Positions 1 to 4,540 of a stretch of 5,136 nucleotides of DNA are shown piece by piece. The stretch is from Pirellulaceae bacterium. Lineage in GTDB: Bacteria > Planctomycetota > Planctomycetia > Pirellulales > Pirellulaceae. A program made the translations under genes and the position numbers. The notes under the pieces were generated by a model. That model worked only from the letters and a program-made list of their open reading frames with translations, did not search any database and was not told the origin of the DNA. Each line of letters begins with the position of its first letter. Within the stretch, counting starts at the first letter, position 1. The stretch lies in the NCBI GenBank assembly GCA_020846515.1, contig JADLDX010000955.1, positions 1 through 5,136 on the forward strand, read 5' to 3'.

Positions 1-27
1 CGAAAAATAGACCTGACCCCTTTTCGG
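1..27. repeat. short intergenic repeat-like unit, AAAAATA...ACCCC type
   Basis: A short AT/GC-block sequence lies directly after the stop codon of the neighbouring minus-strand gene. Its ends are inverted: CGAAAA at 1-6 pairs with TTTTCG at 21-26 around a core containing GACCTGACCCC. The 8-mer GAAAAATA (2-9) recurs inverted at 2557-2564 in another intergenic unit of this window. From general knowledge, intergenic sequences of the GGGGTCAGGTCTATTTTT style are often scattered through genomes that carry REP-associated tyrosine transposases; membership of such a family here is inference. It could also act as a weak transcript end for the minus-strand gene. The unit may extend beyond the left edge of the window. 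Confidence 0.4.
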
Positions 28-28
28 C

Positions 29-310
29 TTAGAAGCCCATGGCGCTCAACTGGTCGGCGATGTTGGACAGTGTCAGGGTCAACCGCGGATGATGAGCTTC
101 GAATTCTTCGATGAAAACTTGCAAGCGGCCCGAGACGGGCGATTCAGGTGACACCGGCTGCGCGTCCTGCTCTTTGGCGCGATCCAAGGCCAATTGGATA
201 TCACCCAGAACGGCTTTCAGAGATTGCACGGCCTTGGCATCTATGGCTGGGTTGTCTAAGAGCTCCTGATGTAGTTCTTGCAGTTTGCGAGAAAGTTCTT
301 CACTACTCAT
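29..310 (-). CDS. DUF4404 family protein, 93 aa
   Basis: This small acidic, mostly helical protein of 93 residues has no signal peptide and no membrane segment, so it is probably cytoplasmic. The N-terminal half (residues 1-46) is heptad-rich, with leucines at L6, L10, L13, L17 and L18 and again around L31, L35, L40 and L42, suggesting a coiled coil or helical hairpin. A Pro/Ser-rich linker (about 50-60) follows, then a C-terminal helix with FIEEFEAHHPRL and the ending SNIADQLSAMGF. An N-terminal helix pair plus a final 'E.HP.L......I...L..MG' block is the pattern I associate with DUF4404, whose function is unknown. The length is normal for that family and the protein looks complete. The ATG start is the only sensible one, although the upstream Shine-Dalgarno match is weak. 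It lies 189 bp downstream of the DUF6807 gene on the same strand; that gap shows no clear promoter or terminator, so co-transcription is possible but unproven. Confidence 0.8.
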   Translation of the reverse strand: MSSEELSRKLQELHQELLDNPAIDAKAVQSLKAVLGDIQLALDRAKEQDAQPVSPESPVSGRLQVFIEEFEAHHPRLTLTLSNIADQLSAMGF

Positions 311-499
311 CCCAAGGACCTAACGTGTATTTGAGTTGTCGGATTCGCCTATCCGCTTTATACCATAGTCTGTTCGAACAATCGTTAGCGCTGTTCTGGC
401 ATACGAACCTGCCGCTGGATTTTGTCCGGGAACCTGTGTTGTATTTTGCTTCGAAGTCTAAGTGCATTGATCCCGAATGGGACGCGTCCGAGTGCCGGC

Positions 500-1543
500 C
501 TACTGATTCTTATATACGTCATACGCTTGTTGTATCTCGTAGGCCGTTGGCTGGCCGCGATGGATCCAAATGCGATACTGACACTCAATCGGTTGGTTGG
601 CAGGAAAGGTTTGGGGCGTGACGCCTGGCCAACCGACGCTCAGCAATCCGTAATGGCGAGTCATCCATGTCGGTGGAAAATCACGATGCCCCGGATGCAC
701 AAAAATCGACGCTCCGCTCATCCCACCAATCTCAGAGCCACCGCGAATGCCAAAGTCGCCGCAGAAGTCGGCCCAGGGCAAACGTGTAACCAGCAAATCA
801 CCCGATGTACGCCCCGCATTTGTCGTTGTGACTCCCTCGGGCAAAGAGACTTTCTCCGGGACGGTGATCACCGTGTGCTGGCGCGCGGCAAAGCGAAAAT
901 TGAAACCGCCATAACTCTTGCCCTCCGCTCCCGACAACGTCAGCTCTTGATCGATGGGTGTCCAAACCAATCGCACGTCGATAGCGCGACTGTCGCCTTG
1001 CGCCGCATGAATATGCAGCCACAATTGCTCGCGCACCAGTAACTTATCACCGACCATCCAACCGTTCTCTACGCCCATTCGAATGCTTGTAGCTGTAACC
1101 TCTTTGTCCAACCAACGCTGAAACTCCTGACGCATCGCACCGTTGTTGGACCACAAGTCGTATTCGGTGCTGACTTGGCCAGGCGATCCCAGCTTGATAT
1201 GTGTCCAATCCCAATAGGCGCCTCGATGGTAGACGTGATCCTTGGGGAAGTCGTCGGTGAGCACCTCACCATCCAAACCATATACAGGATGCAAATAGCA
1301 GGCTCGAGGTCGCGCACCGCCACTGCCACCGCCTCCTGGTTTAGTAATCATGCCATGGTTGTAGACCAGCACCGGTTTCTCGCCTTCCCACACACCCAGC
1401 GATTGATCAGTGATCGGCTCGATTCGAAAAGCACTTTTAGACACGGGATCCGCGGACCAAGCCGTCTGCGCCACCAGCCAGGTACTACAGATCATCAGCC
1501 AGGTTGATCCGACAATTTGCAGGCTTCGAATAAATTGGTTCAC
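500..1543 (-). CDS. exported DUF6807 (PmoA-like) family protein, 347 aa
   Basis: The product is predicted to be exported. Residues 1-31 form a signal peptide with a basic R6, a hydrophobic core around residues 8-25 and a likely cleavage near AWSA-D32. The mature part matches the family first called 'methane oxygenase PmoA' and now DUF6807, common in planctomycetes and other degraders; the old name does not show methane oxidation. Visible motifs are CYLHPVYGLDGEVLTDDFPK (82-101) followed by DHVYHRG (102-108) with clustered histidines, YWDW (110-113), GGFNFRF (212-218) and SVGWPG (302-307). The histidine-rich DHxxHRG block is the family hallmark and may bind metal or substrate (inference). A glycine run (GGGGSGG, 70-76) sits before the conserved core and looks like a flexible loop. 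The start is GTG at 1543, chosen because AAAGGTGG lies 6 nt upstream and the signal peptide begins immediately. The full-length protein diverges from the DUF1080 gene at 1794. Substrate and reaction are unknown. Confidence 0.85.
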   Translation of the reverse strand: MNQFIRSLQIVGSTWLMICSTWLVAQTAWSADPVSKSAFRIEPITDQSLGVWEGEKPVLVYNHGMITKPGGGGSGGARPRACYLHPVYGLDGEVLTDDFPKDHVYHRGAYWDWTHIKLGSPGQVSTEYDLWSNNGAMRQEFQRWLDKEVTATSIRMGVENGWMVGDKLLVREQLWLHIHAAQGDSRAIDVRLVWTPIDQELTLSGAEGKSYGGFNFRFAARQHTVITVPEKVSLPEGVTTTNAGRTSGDLLVTRLPWADFCGDFGIRGGSEIGGMSGASIFVHPGHRDFPPTWMTRHYGLLSVGWPGVTPQTFPANQPIECQYRIWIHRGQPTAYEIQQAYDVYKNQ

Positions 1544-1549
1544 TTTAAT

Positions 1550-1557
1550 CCACCTTT
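1550..1557 (-). promoter_or_regulatory. ribosome binding site fixing a GTG start
   Basis: On the minus strand this reads AAAGGTGG, a strong anti-16S match ending 6 nt before the GTG codon at 1543-1541. It decides the start of the DUF6807 gene, which has no ATG in a better place, and it fits with the signal peptide beginning at that GTG. Confidence 0.7.
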
Positions 1558-1560
1558 GGT

Positions 1561-1583
1561 CGGGGACAGGTTAAGAATTCGAC
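1561..1583. repeat. possible short repeat scrap (GGGGACAGGTTAAGAATTC)
   Basis: CGGGGACAGGTTAAGAATTC begins right behind the ribosome binding site of the DUF6807 gene. A GGGGACAGGT-type core followed by an A/T-rich block resembles the style of the units at 1-27 and 2518-2566 (a G/C-run with CAG/GAC next to an A/T tract), but the identity is partial and I cannot align it convincingly. It may be a decayed copy of a dispersed intergenic repeat or simply leader sequence of the minus-strand gene. Confidence 0.25.
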
Positions 1584-1741
1584 AATCCATTGTGAGGTAT
1601 CGGGCGCTGGTAAGCTAGCGCACAAGCTCTGGCAGTCTTGCAAATTGCGTTGGCTACGACCAATATTAGGGGCGTTTAAAAGTGTGGACATCCGCACTCA
1701 TCAAATCAGCGTTCAGCACGTCACCACCTCCGATTCGGGAC

Positions 1742-1753
1742 GTGCGATCGCAC
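1742..1753. promoter_or_regulatory. perfect 12-bp palindrome upstream of DUF1080 gene, possible operator
   Basis: GTGCGATCGCAC is a perfect dyad ending 40 bp before the ATG at 1794, in the divergent intergenic region between the DUF6807 and DUF1080 genes. The position suits an operator for a dimeric regulator acting on the rightward gene or on both. No regulator gene adjoins it and I cannot identify confident -35/-10 boxes for either gene here. The central GCGATCGC is an octamer that occurs by design in some genomes, so chance or a methylation-type motif is an alternative. Confidence 0.3.
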
Positions 1754-1793
1754 ACTGGTCGCTCCATCAACTTTCACCAAGGGAATTTCTGCC

Positions 1794-2489
1794 ATGCGTT
1801 TTCATTCGATCGCCTTGGCCTGCCTGATCGGTATGCTCGCAACCTCTCTAGCCAGAGCCGCCGACAATGAGCTGACAGCCGATGAAAAACAGGCTGGTTG
1901 GCAACTGCTGTTCAATGGCCATGACCTTACCGGTTGGAAGTGCAACAACGGCAAACCGATCGCGACCAAAATTGAAGAGGGTGCGCTGGTGCCCTACAAG
2001 TCTGGCGGCTACCTGATTGTGTACGACAAGCCGTTTGGGGATTTCGTGCTCAAGTGCGATGTGCGTTGGGAGGACCCCAGTTGCAACTCAGGTATCTTTT
2101 TTCGAGTTGAGGATCTGCTCAATCCGGTGAACACTGGCTTTGAGATTCAGGTGATGAGCGGTACGAAGCTCGGTAAACACGAGTTCGGTGCGATCTATGA
2201 TCTGGTTCCCAATAGCAAGAGCGTTGGCAAGCCAACCGGGCAGTGGAATACGATCGAAATCAAATGTGTTGGTCCTGTGATCGAAGTGAAAGTCAACGAT
2301 CAACTGGTTTCGACCATCGACTGTGACAAATTTGATCAGCCTGGCGTTTGCCCCGATGGCGAAAAGCACAAATACAAGTTGGCCGGCCAACCCCGCGCGG
2401 TGAAAGATTTTGCCCGCACCGGTTACTTGGGTCTGCAAGACCACGGCCACAAAGTCTGGTACAAGAATATCAAGCTCTTGAAGCTCTAG
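1794..2489 (+). CDS. exported DUF1080 (3-keto-disaccharide hydrolase fold) protein, 231 aa
   Basis: This is a secreted or periplasmic protein with a signal peptide at residues 1-22 (R2, hydrophobic 5-19, cleavage after the ARA at 20-22). Residues 33-231 form a single DUF1080 domain, a concanavalin-like beta-sandwich related to glucanases. Family members studied elsewhere hydrolyse or eliminate 3-keto-glycosides, and many planctomycete paralogues are uncharacterised. Hallmarks visible here are GWQLLFNGHDLTGWK (35-49), NSGIFFR (98-104), GFEIQV (115-120), GAIYDLVP (132-139), GQWNTIEI (149-156) and the closing GYLGLQDHGHKVWYKNIKL (210-228). Two cysteines (C178, C186) flank a loop and could form a disulfide. 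The start is ATG with AAGGGA at 1779-1784, 9 nt upstream. Length is at the short end of the usual single-domain form and complete. It diverges from the DUF6807 gene; both encode exported proteins, so a shared role in carbohydrate breakdown is plausible. The exact substrate cannot be read from sequence. Confidence 0.92.
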   Translation: MRFHSIALACLIGMLATSLARAADNELTADEKQAGWQLLFNGHDLTGWKCNNGKPIATKIEEGALVPYKSGGYLIVYDKPFGDFVLKCDVRWEDPSCNSGIFFRVEDLLNPVNTGFEIQVMSGTKLGKHEFGAIYDLVPNSKSVGKPTGQWNTIEIKCVGPVIEVKVNDQLVSTIDCDKFDQPGVCPDGEKHKYKLAGQPRAVKDFARTGYLGLQDHGHKVWYKNIKLLKL

Positions 2490-2517
2490 ACAAACCGACG
2501 CGTCCATTTCGAGATTA

Positions 2518-2566
2518 GGGCACAGACAGTGCCCAAAAGAAAGGATGGGACGTTCTTATTTTTCTC
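2518..2566. repeat. hairpin plus A/T tract, dispersed-repeat-like unit
   Basis: A perfect 6-bp hairpin, GGGCAC (2518-2523) / GTGCCC (2529-2534) with a 5-nt AGACA loop, lies 28 bp after the DUF1080 stop. It is followed by a purine-rich run AAAAGAAAGGATGGGACG and then TTCTTATTTTTCTC. The 8-mer TATTTTTC (2557-2564) is the reverse complement of GAAAAATA at 2-9, and both are followed, in that orientation, by a GA-C-type spacer and a C run. The unit could end DUF1080 transcription, but the T tract is too far from the stem for a classic intrinsic terminator. I favour a REP/RAYT-style intergenic repeat; no transposase gene is present in the window. Confidence 0.4.
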
Positions 2567-2664
2567 GCGTGTCTGGGCCGGCCGGTACCCTAATCCCGAG
2601 TTGGGCGCGGCTACGCTCATAGTAACGCAGAGTATTCTTGCACACCCAAAAGGGATGTGCTACG

Positions 2665-3029
2665 ATGCCGCACGACCCCACAAATCTAATGTCCACATGG
2701 AAGACGTCAGTACTTCTATTAGGTGTTCGTTTGCATTTGGGAGTAGTGTCTCGTCGGGTGGTGATGAAATAGGCACGGTAGTAACCAACGGCGAATATCG
2801 CCTGGACGATCCAGAACGGTTAAAGGAGGGTGAGTACCAGGTGCAAATTCGTTCATTCCGGCGTACCGGCAAAAAGATCTGGGACGGAATGGGGGACGGT
2901 ACAAACAAAACGATGGTCGAGGACATCAAGCAGTTCATACCGATCAAGTACAACGACGCGTCTGAGTTGCGGGTCACCCTCAAACGCGGCGAAAACGAAT
3001 TCAGTACGGACCTACAGATCACTCGTTAA
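2665..3029 (+). pseudogene. probable broken carboxypeptidase-regulatory-like (transthyretin-like) lipoprotein gene
   Basis: The C-terminal part, about 2772-3029 read in the frame ending at 3029, looks like the second half of the small secreted proteins planctomycetes carry in many copies: TVVTNGEYRL, EGEYQVQIRSFRRTGKKI, IKQFIPIKYND and SELRVTLKRGENEF. These usually begin with a lipoprotein signal peptide and then a beta-sandwich start of the type 'G.V..DG.PL..G.V.F'. Here a signal-peptide-like start exists in a different frame: ATG 2665 or ATG 2689 (MSTWKTSVLLLGV), with AGGG 10 nt before ATG 2665, and it runs into a stop at 2770-2772. The two frames differ by one base around 2740-2760. No lipobox cysteine remains, and some 25-35 residues of the expected domain start seem missing. 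I infer a frameshift plus internal deletion. If intact, the in-frame starts would be GTG 2529 (which begins inside the preceding hairpin unit) or ATG 2697, neither giving a credible signal peptide. Confidence 0.5.
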
Positions 3030-3056
3030 TCCGAGCCCAGTTGGCGACTATTCATC

Positions 3057-3086
3057 AAGCGGCACGGCGCTGGTCGTGCCGCTTTC
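3057..3086 (+). terminator. intrinsic terminator-like hairpin
   Basis: A perfect 10-bp stem, AAGCGGCACG (3057-3066) with CGTGCCGCTT (3075-3084), encloses an 8-nt loop and is followed by TTCGTTA. It starts 27 bp after the stop at 3029. The stem is strong and GC-rich while the T tract is short, so it is a plausible terminator for the upstream gene or remnant. It separates that region from the sigma factor gene. Confidence 0.6.
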
Positions 3087-3158
3087 GTTATAACCCGTTT
3101 AATCCGCAATGTTTGGCGAGTCTTCTAGAACTACCATGGGCCAAGTCGATAGCTAGCT

Positions 3159-3186
3159 TTGTCATAAAAAGGTAGCGATTCATAAA
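3159..3186 (+). promoter_or_regulatory. putative sigma-70 type promoter for the sigma factor gene
   Basis: TTGTCA (3159-3164; 5 of 6 to the -35 consensus) and CATAAA (3181-3186; 4 of 6 to the -10) are 16 bp apart, and the surrounding sequence is A/T-rich. Transcription would begin near 3193 and give a leader of roughly 35 nt before the ATG at 3227. It lies downstream of the hairpin terminator at 3057-3086, which fits an independent transcription unit. This is by eye only. Confidence 0.4.
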
Positions 3187-3226
3187 TCGTCTACGACAAC
3201 ATTTTACTTTGCTAGCGGAATGCGCC

Positions 3227-4144
3227 ATGTCCGATGAACGCGACCCAGTCGAAGGCTTTGAGAGCGCTCATGAAGAAGAGTTGCGGATTAGCCGACGCAG
3301 ACCCAAAGACGAATCTTCAGCTCAATCGCCGCTAGAGACGTATTTGAGGGAAATTAATGAAACGTCGCTTTTGACCGCCAAGGACGAACGCGAGTTGGCC
3401 AAGTTGATCGAACAGGGTGATGTTCGAGCTCGCGACCGCATGGTGCGAGCCAACTTGCGACTGGTCGTCAATATCGCACGTGGCTACGTTGGCAAAGGCC
3501 TGAGCCTGCAGGATTTGATCGAAGAAGGCAACCTCGGCTTGCTCCGCGCCGTGGAAGGCTTCGATCCAGACATGGGCACCCGCTTTAGCACATATGCTAG
3601 TTATTGGATCAAGCAATCGATCAAGCGTGCACTGATCAACTCGGCAAAAACCATTCGTATCCCCGCCTACATGGTTGAGTTGCTGAGCAAGTGGCGACGT
3701 GGTTCGGCACGATTGAACGAAGAGCTTGGCAGAACTCCCACGGCCGAAGAAATCGCCCGTGTGTTGGGGGTGCCCAAGAAAAAGTTGTCAATTATCAAGA
3801 AAGCAATTCAAGTCTATAACAGCGCTCCGCAAAGCGACCAGAACGAAGCCGGTTGGTCGTTGGGTGAGATGGTTATGGACGAACGTCTGAAGGCTCCTGA
3901 CGAAGAGTTGCTCGATCATGACGTCTTGAGCACTGTCCTGGAGTTGCTTGAGACGTTGGAGTCACGCGAAGCCACAGTACTTCGCATGCGATTTGGCTTG
4001 GGTATGCCTCAATCTCATACGCTCAAAGAGATTGGAACGCAACTCGGGCTCACTCGCGAACGAGTGCGTCAGATAGAGACCGAAGCCCTCGCCAAACTGG
4101 CAGATGGCTTGCGTGATCCAAAGGAACGGGCCGGCCTGGCATAA
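3227..4144 (+). CDS. sigma-70 family RNA polymerase sigma factor (RpoD/SigA-like, no region 1.1), 305 aa
   Basis: This is a sigma factor that directs RNA polymerase core to promoters. The regions run in order: acidic/basic N-terminal tail 1-33; region 1.2 (SPLETYLREINETSLLTAKD, 34-53); region 2 with NLRLVVNIARGY (76-87), the core-binding DLIEEGNLGLLRAVEGFDP (96-114), and regions 2.3-2.4 (TRFSTYASYWIKQSIKRAL, 118-136); region 3 with LNEELGRTPTAEEIARVLG (163-181); and region 4.2 helix-turn-helix TLKEIGTQLGLTRERVRQIE (265-284). It lacks the region 1.1 and the large insert of a primary sigma such as E. coli RpoD (613 aa), so a group-2-type or planctomycete-specific alternative factor is likelier than the housekeeping one. 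In region 2.4 the residue equivalent to RpoD Q437 is kept (Q130), while W433 is Y126 and T440 is K133. ATG 3227 is preferred; an in-frame TTG at 3209 would add only six residues. The Shine-Dalgarno is weak (GCGGAA). It appears monocistronic. Confidence 0.93.
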   Translation: MSDERDPVEGFESAHEEELRISRRRPKDESSAQSPLETYLREINETSLLTAKDERELAKLIEQGDVRARDRMVRANLRLVVNIARGYVGKGLSLQDLIEEGNLGLLRAVEGFDPDMGTRFSTYASYWIKQSIKRALINSAKTIRIPAYMVELLSKWRRGSARLNEELGRTPTAEEIARVLGVPKKKLSIIKKAIQVYNSAPQSDQNEAGWSLGEMVMDERLKAPDEELLDHDVLSTVLELLETLESREATVLRMRFGLGMPQSHTLKEIGTQLGLTRERVRQIETEALAKLADGLRDPKERAGLA

Positions 4145-4240
4145 GCCGGTGCGTGCACAAAAGCGGGAGGCTTCAGCGGCTGGGAAAACTAGTCCGGGGG
4201 GATGATTTTTACGGCCGCTGATCCTCTCCGTCTTCATTAC

Positions 4241-4298
4241 AGGTCACCTCCATGAGCGCACCGTCCGTTGGTGCGCAGCAGTGACCTCCTTCTCTTTT
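4241..4298 (+). terminator. nested two-stem hairpin with pyrimidine tail, terminator or structured RNA
   Basis: The outer stem AGGTCAC (4241-4247) pairs perfectly with GTGACCT (4281-4287). Inside it GCGCACC (4256-4262) pairs perfectly with GGTGCGC (4270-4276) around a 7-nt loop. The stems are separated by internal loops of 8 and 4 nt. The structure is followed by CCTTCTCTTTT (4288-4298), a pyrimidine run ending in four T. It lies about 100 bp after the sigma factor stop and is a reasonable terminator for it. The two-stem architecture is more elaborate than usual, so a small RNA or cis-regulatory element is the alternative. Confidence 0.5.
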
Positions 4299-4379
4299 AC
4301 GCTGCAGCGTCCTGATCCGTCTGCTGGAGCAGCGTCAAGCTTTGACGGTTGTAGCTCTGATGCACGCCCTTGGTCAGCT

Positions 4380-4396
4380 CACTGGTCTGACCAGTG
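4380..4396. promoter_or_regulatory. 17-bp perfect dyad, possible operator or RNA switch arm
   Basis: CACTGGTC (4380-4387) and GACCAGTG (4389-4396) are perfect inverted repeats around one base, ending 144 bp before the start of the next gene. The upstream arm TGGTCAG (4371-4377) can instead pair with CTGACCA (4387-4393), so two mutually exclusive pairings are possible if transcribed. As DNA, the dyad is the size of a typical dimeric regulator site. No regulator is identified. Confidence 0.35.
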
Positions 4397-4540
4397 CCAT
4401 TAGGTTGCAGCAGTTATTCGATACAACCGATTCTCAAAGACATACCCGATCCGAGCGCCGTGGGTGATGATCGGTACAGATTAACTTGTTGGATTGGCAG
4501 CACGGATGCTGCACCGCTAATACAAAGCCAAGGTAAAGCC

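Larger units (their letters stand above)
4145..4540. other. 396-bp non-coding gap rich in perfect inverted repeats
   Basis: No credible gene is visible on either strand between the sigma factor stop and the next start. The stretch holds a series of inverted repeats: CAGCGGC/GCCGCTG (4174-4180 with 4214-4220, long loop), the nested hairpin at 4241-4287, ACGCTGCAGCGT (4299-4310), CTGCT/AGCAG (4321-4332), CGTCAA/TTGACG (4333-4347), and the 17-bp dyad at 4380-4396. From about 4400 to 4540 I see only a small GCAGC/GCTGC repeat (4497-4512) and the ribosome binding site of the next gene. The first 150 bp probably form the 3' end of the sigma transcript; the rest may be promoter/leader of the downstream gene or an unannotated structured RNA. 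Confidence 0.5.

Noticed and set aside
480..489. GGACGCGTCC palindrome just past the DUF6807 stop, as a terminator
   Set aside because: It has no loop and no T tract on the minus strand, and a 10-bp palindrome alone is weak evidence.
422..1042. Plus-strand open frame of 206 codons opposite the DUF6807 gene
   Set aside because: The protein is low in recognisable features and lies antisense to a gene with clear family motifs, signal peptide and ribosome binding site.
1638..1667. TTGCAA ... AATATT as a promoter for the DUF1080 gene
   Set aside because: The -10 match is only about half the consensus and spacing is 18 bp; it is too weak to report as a feature.
2088..2507. Minus-strand open frame of 139 codons opposite the DUF1080 gene
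   Set aside because: It is a shadow of a well-supported gene, with no start signal or family motif of its own.
3209..3226. TTG at 3209 as the sigma factor start
   Set aside because: It would add only six residues (MLAECA) before ATG 3227, has no better ribosome binding site and uses a rarer start codon.
4252..4284. Ten-codon open frame (MSAPSVGAQQ) inside the nested hairpin, as a possible leader peptide
   Set aside because: There is no convincing ribosome binding site at a proper distance, and such a short frame is expected by chance.
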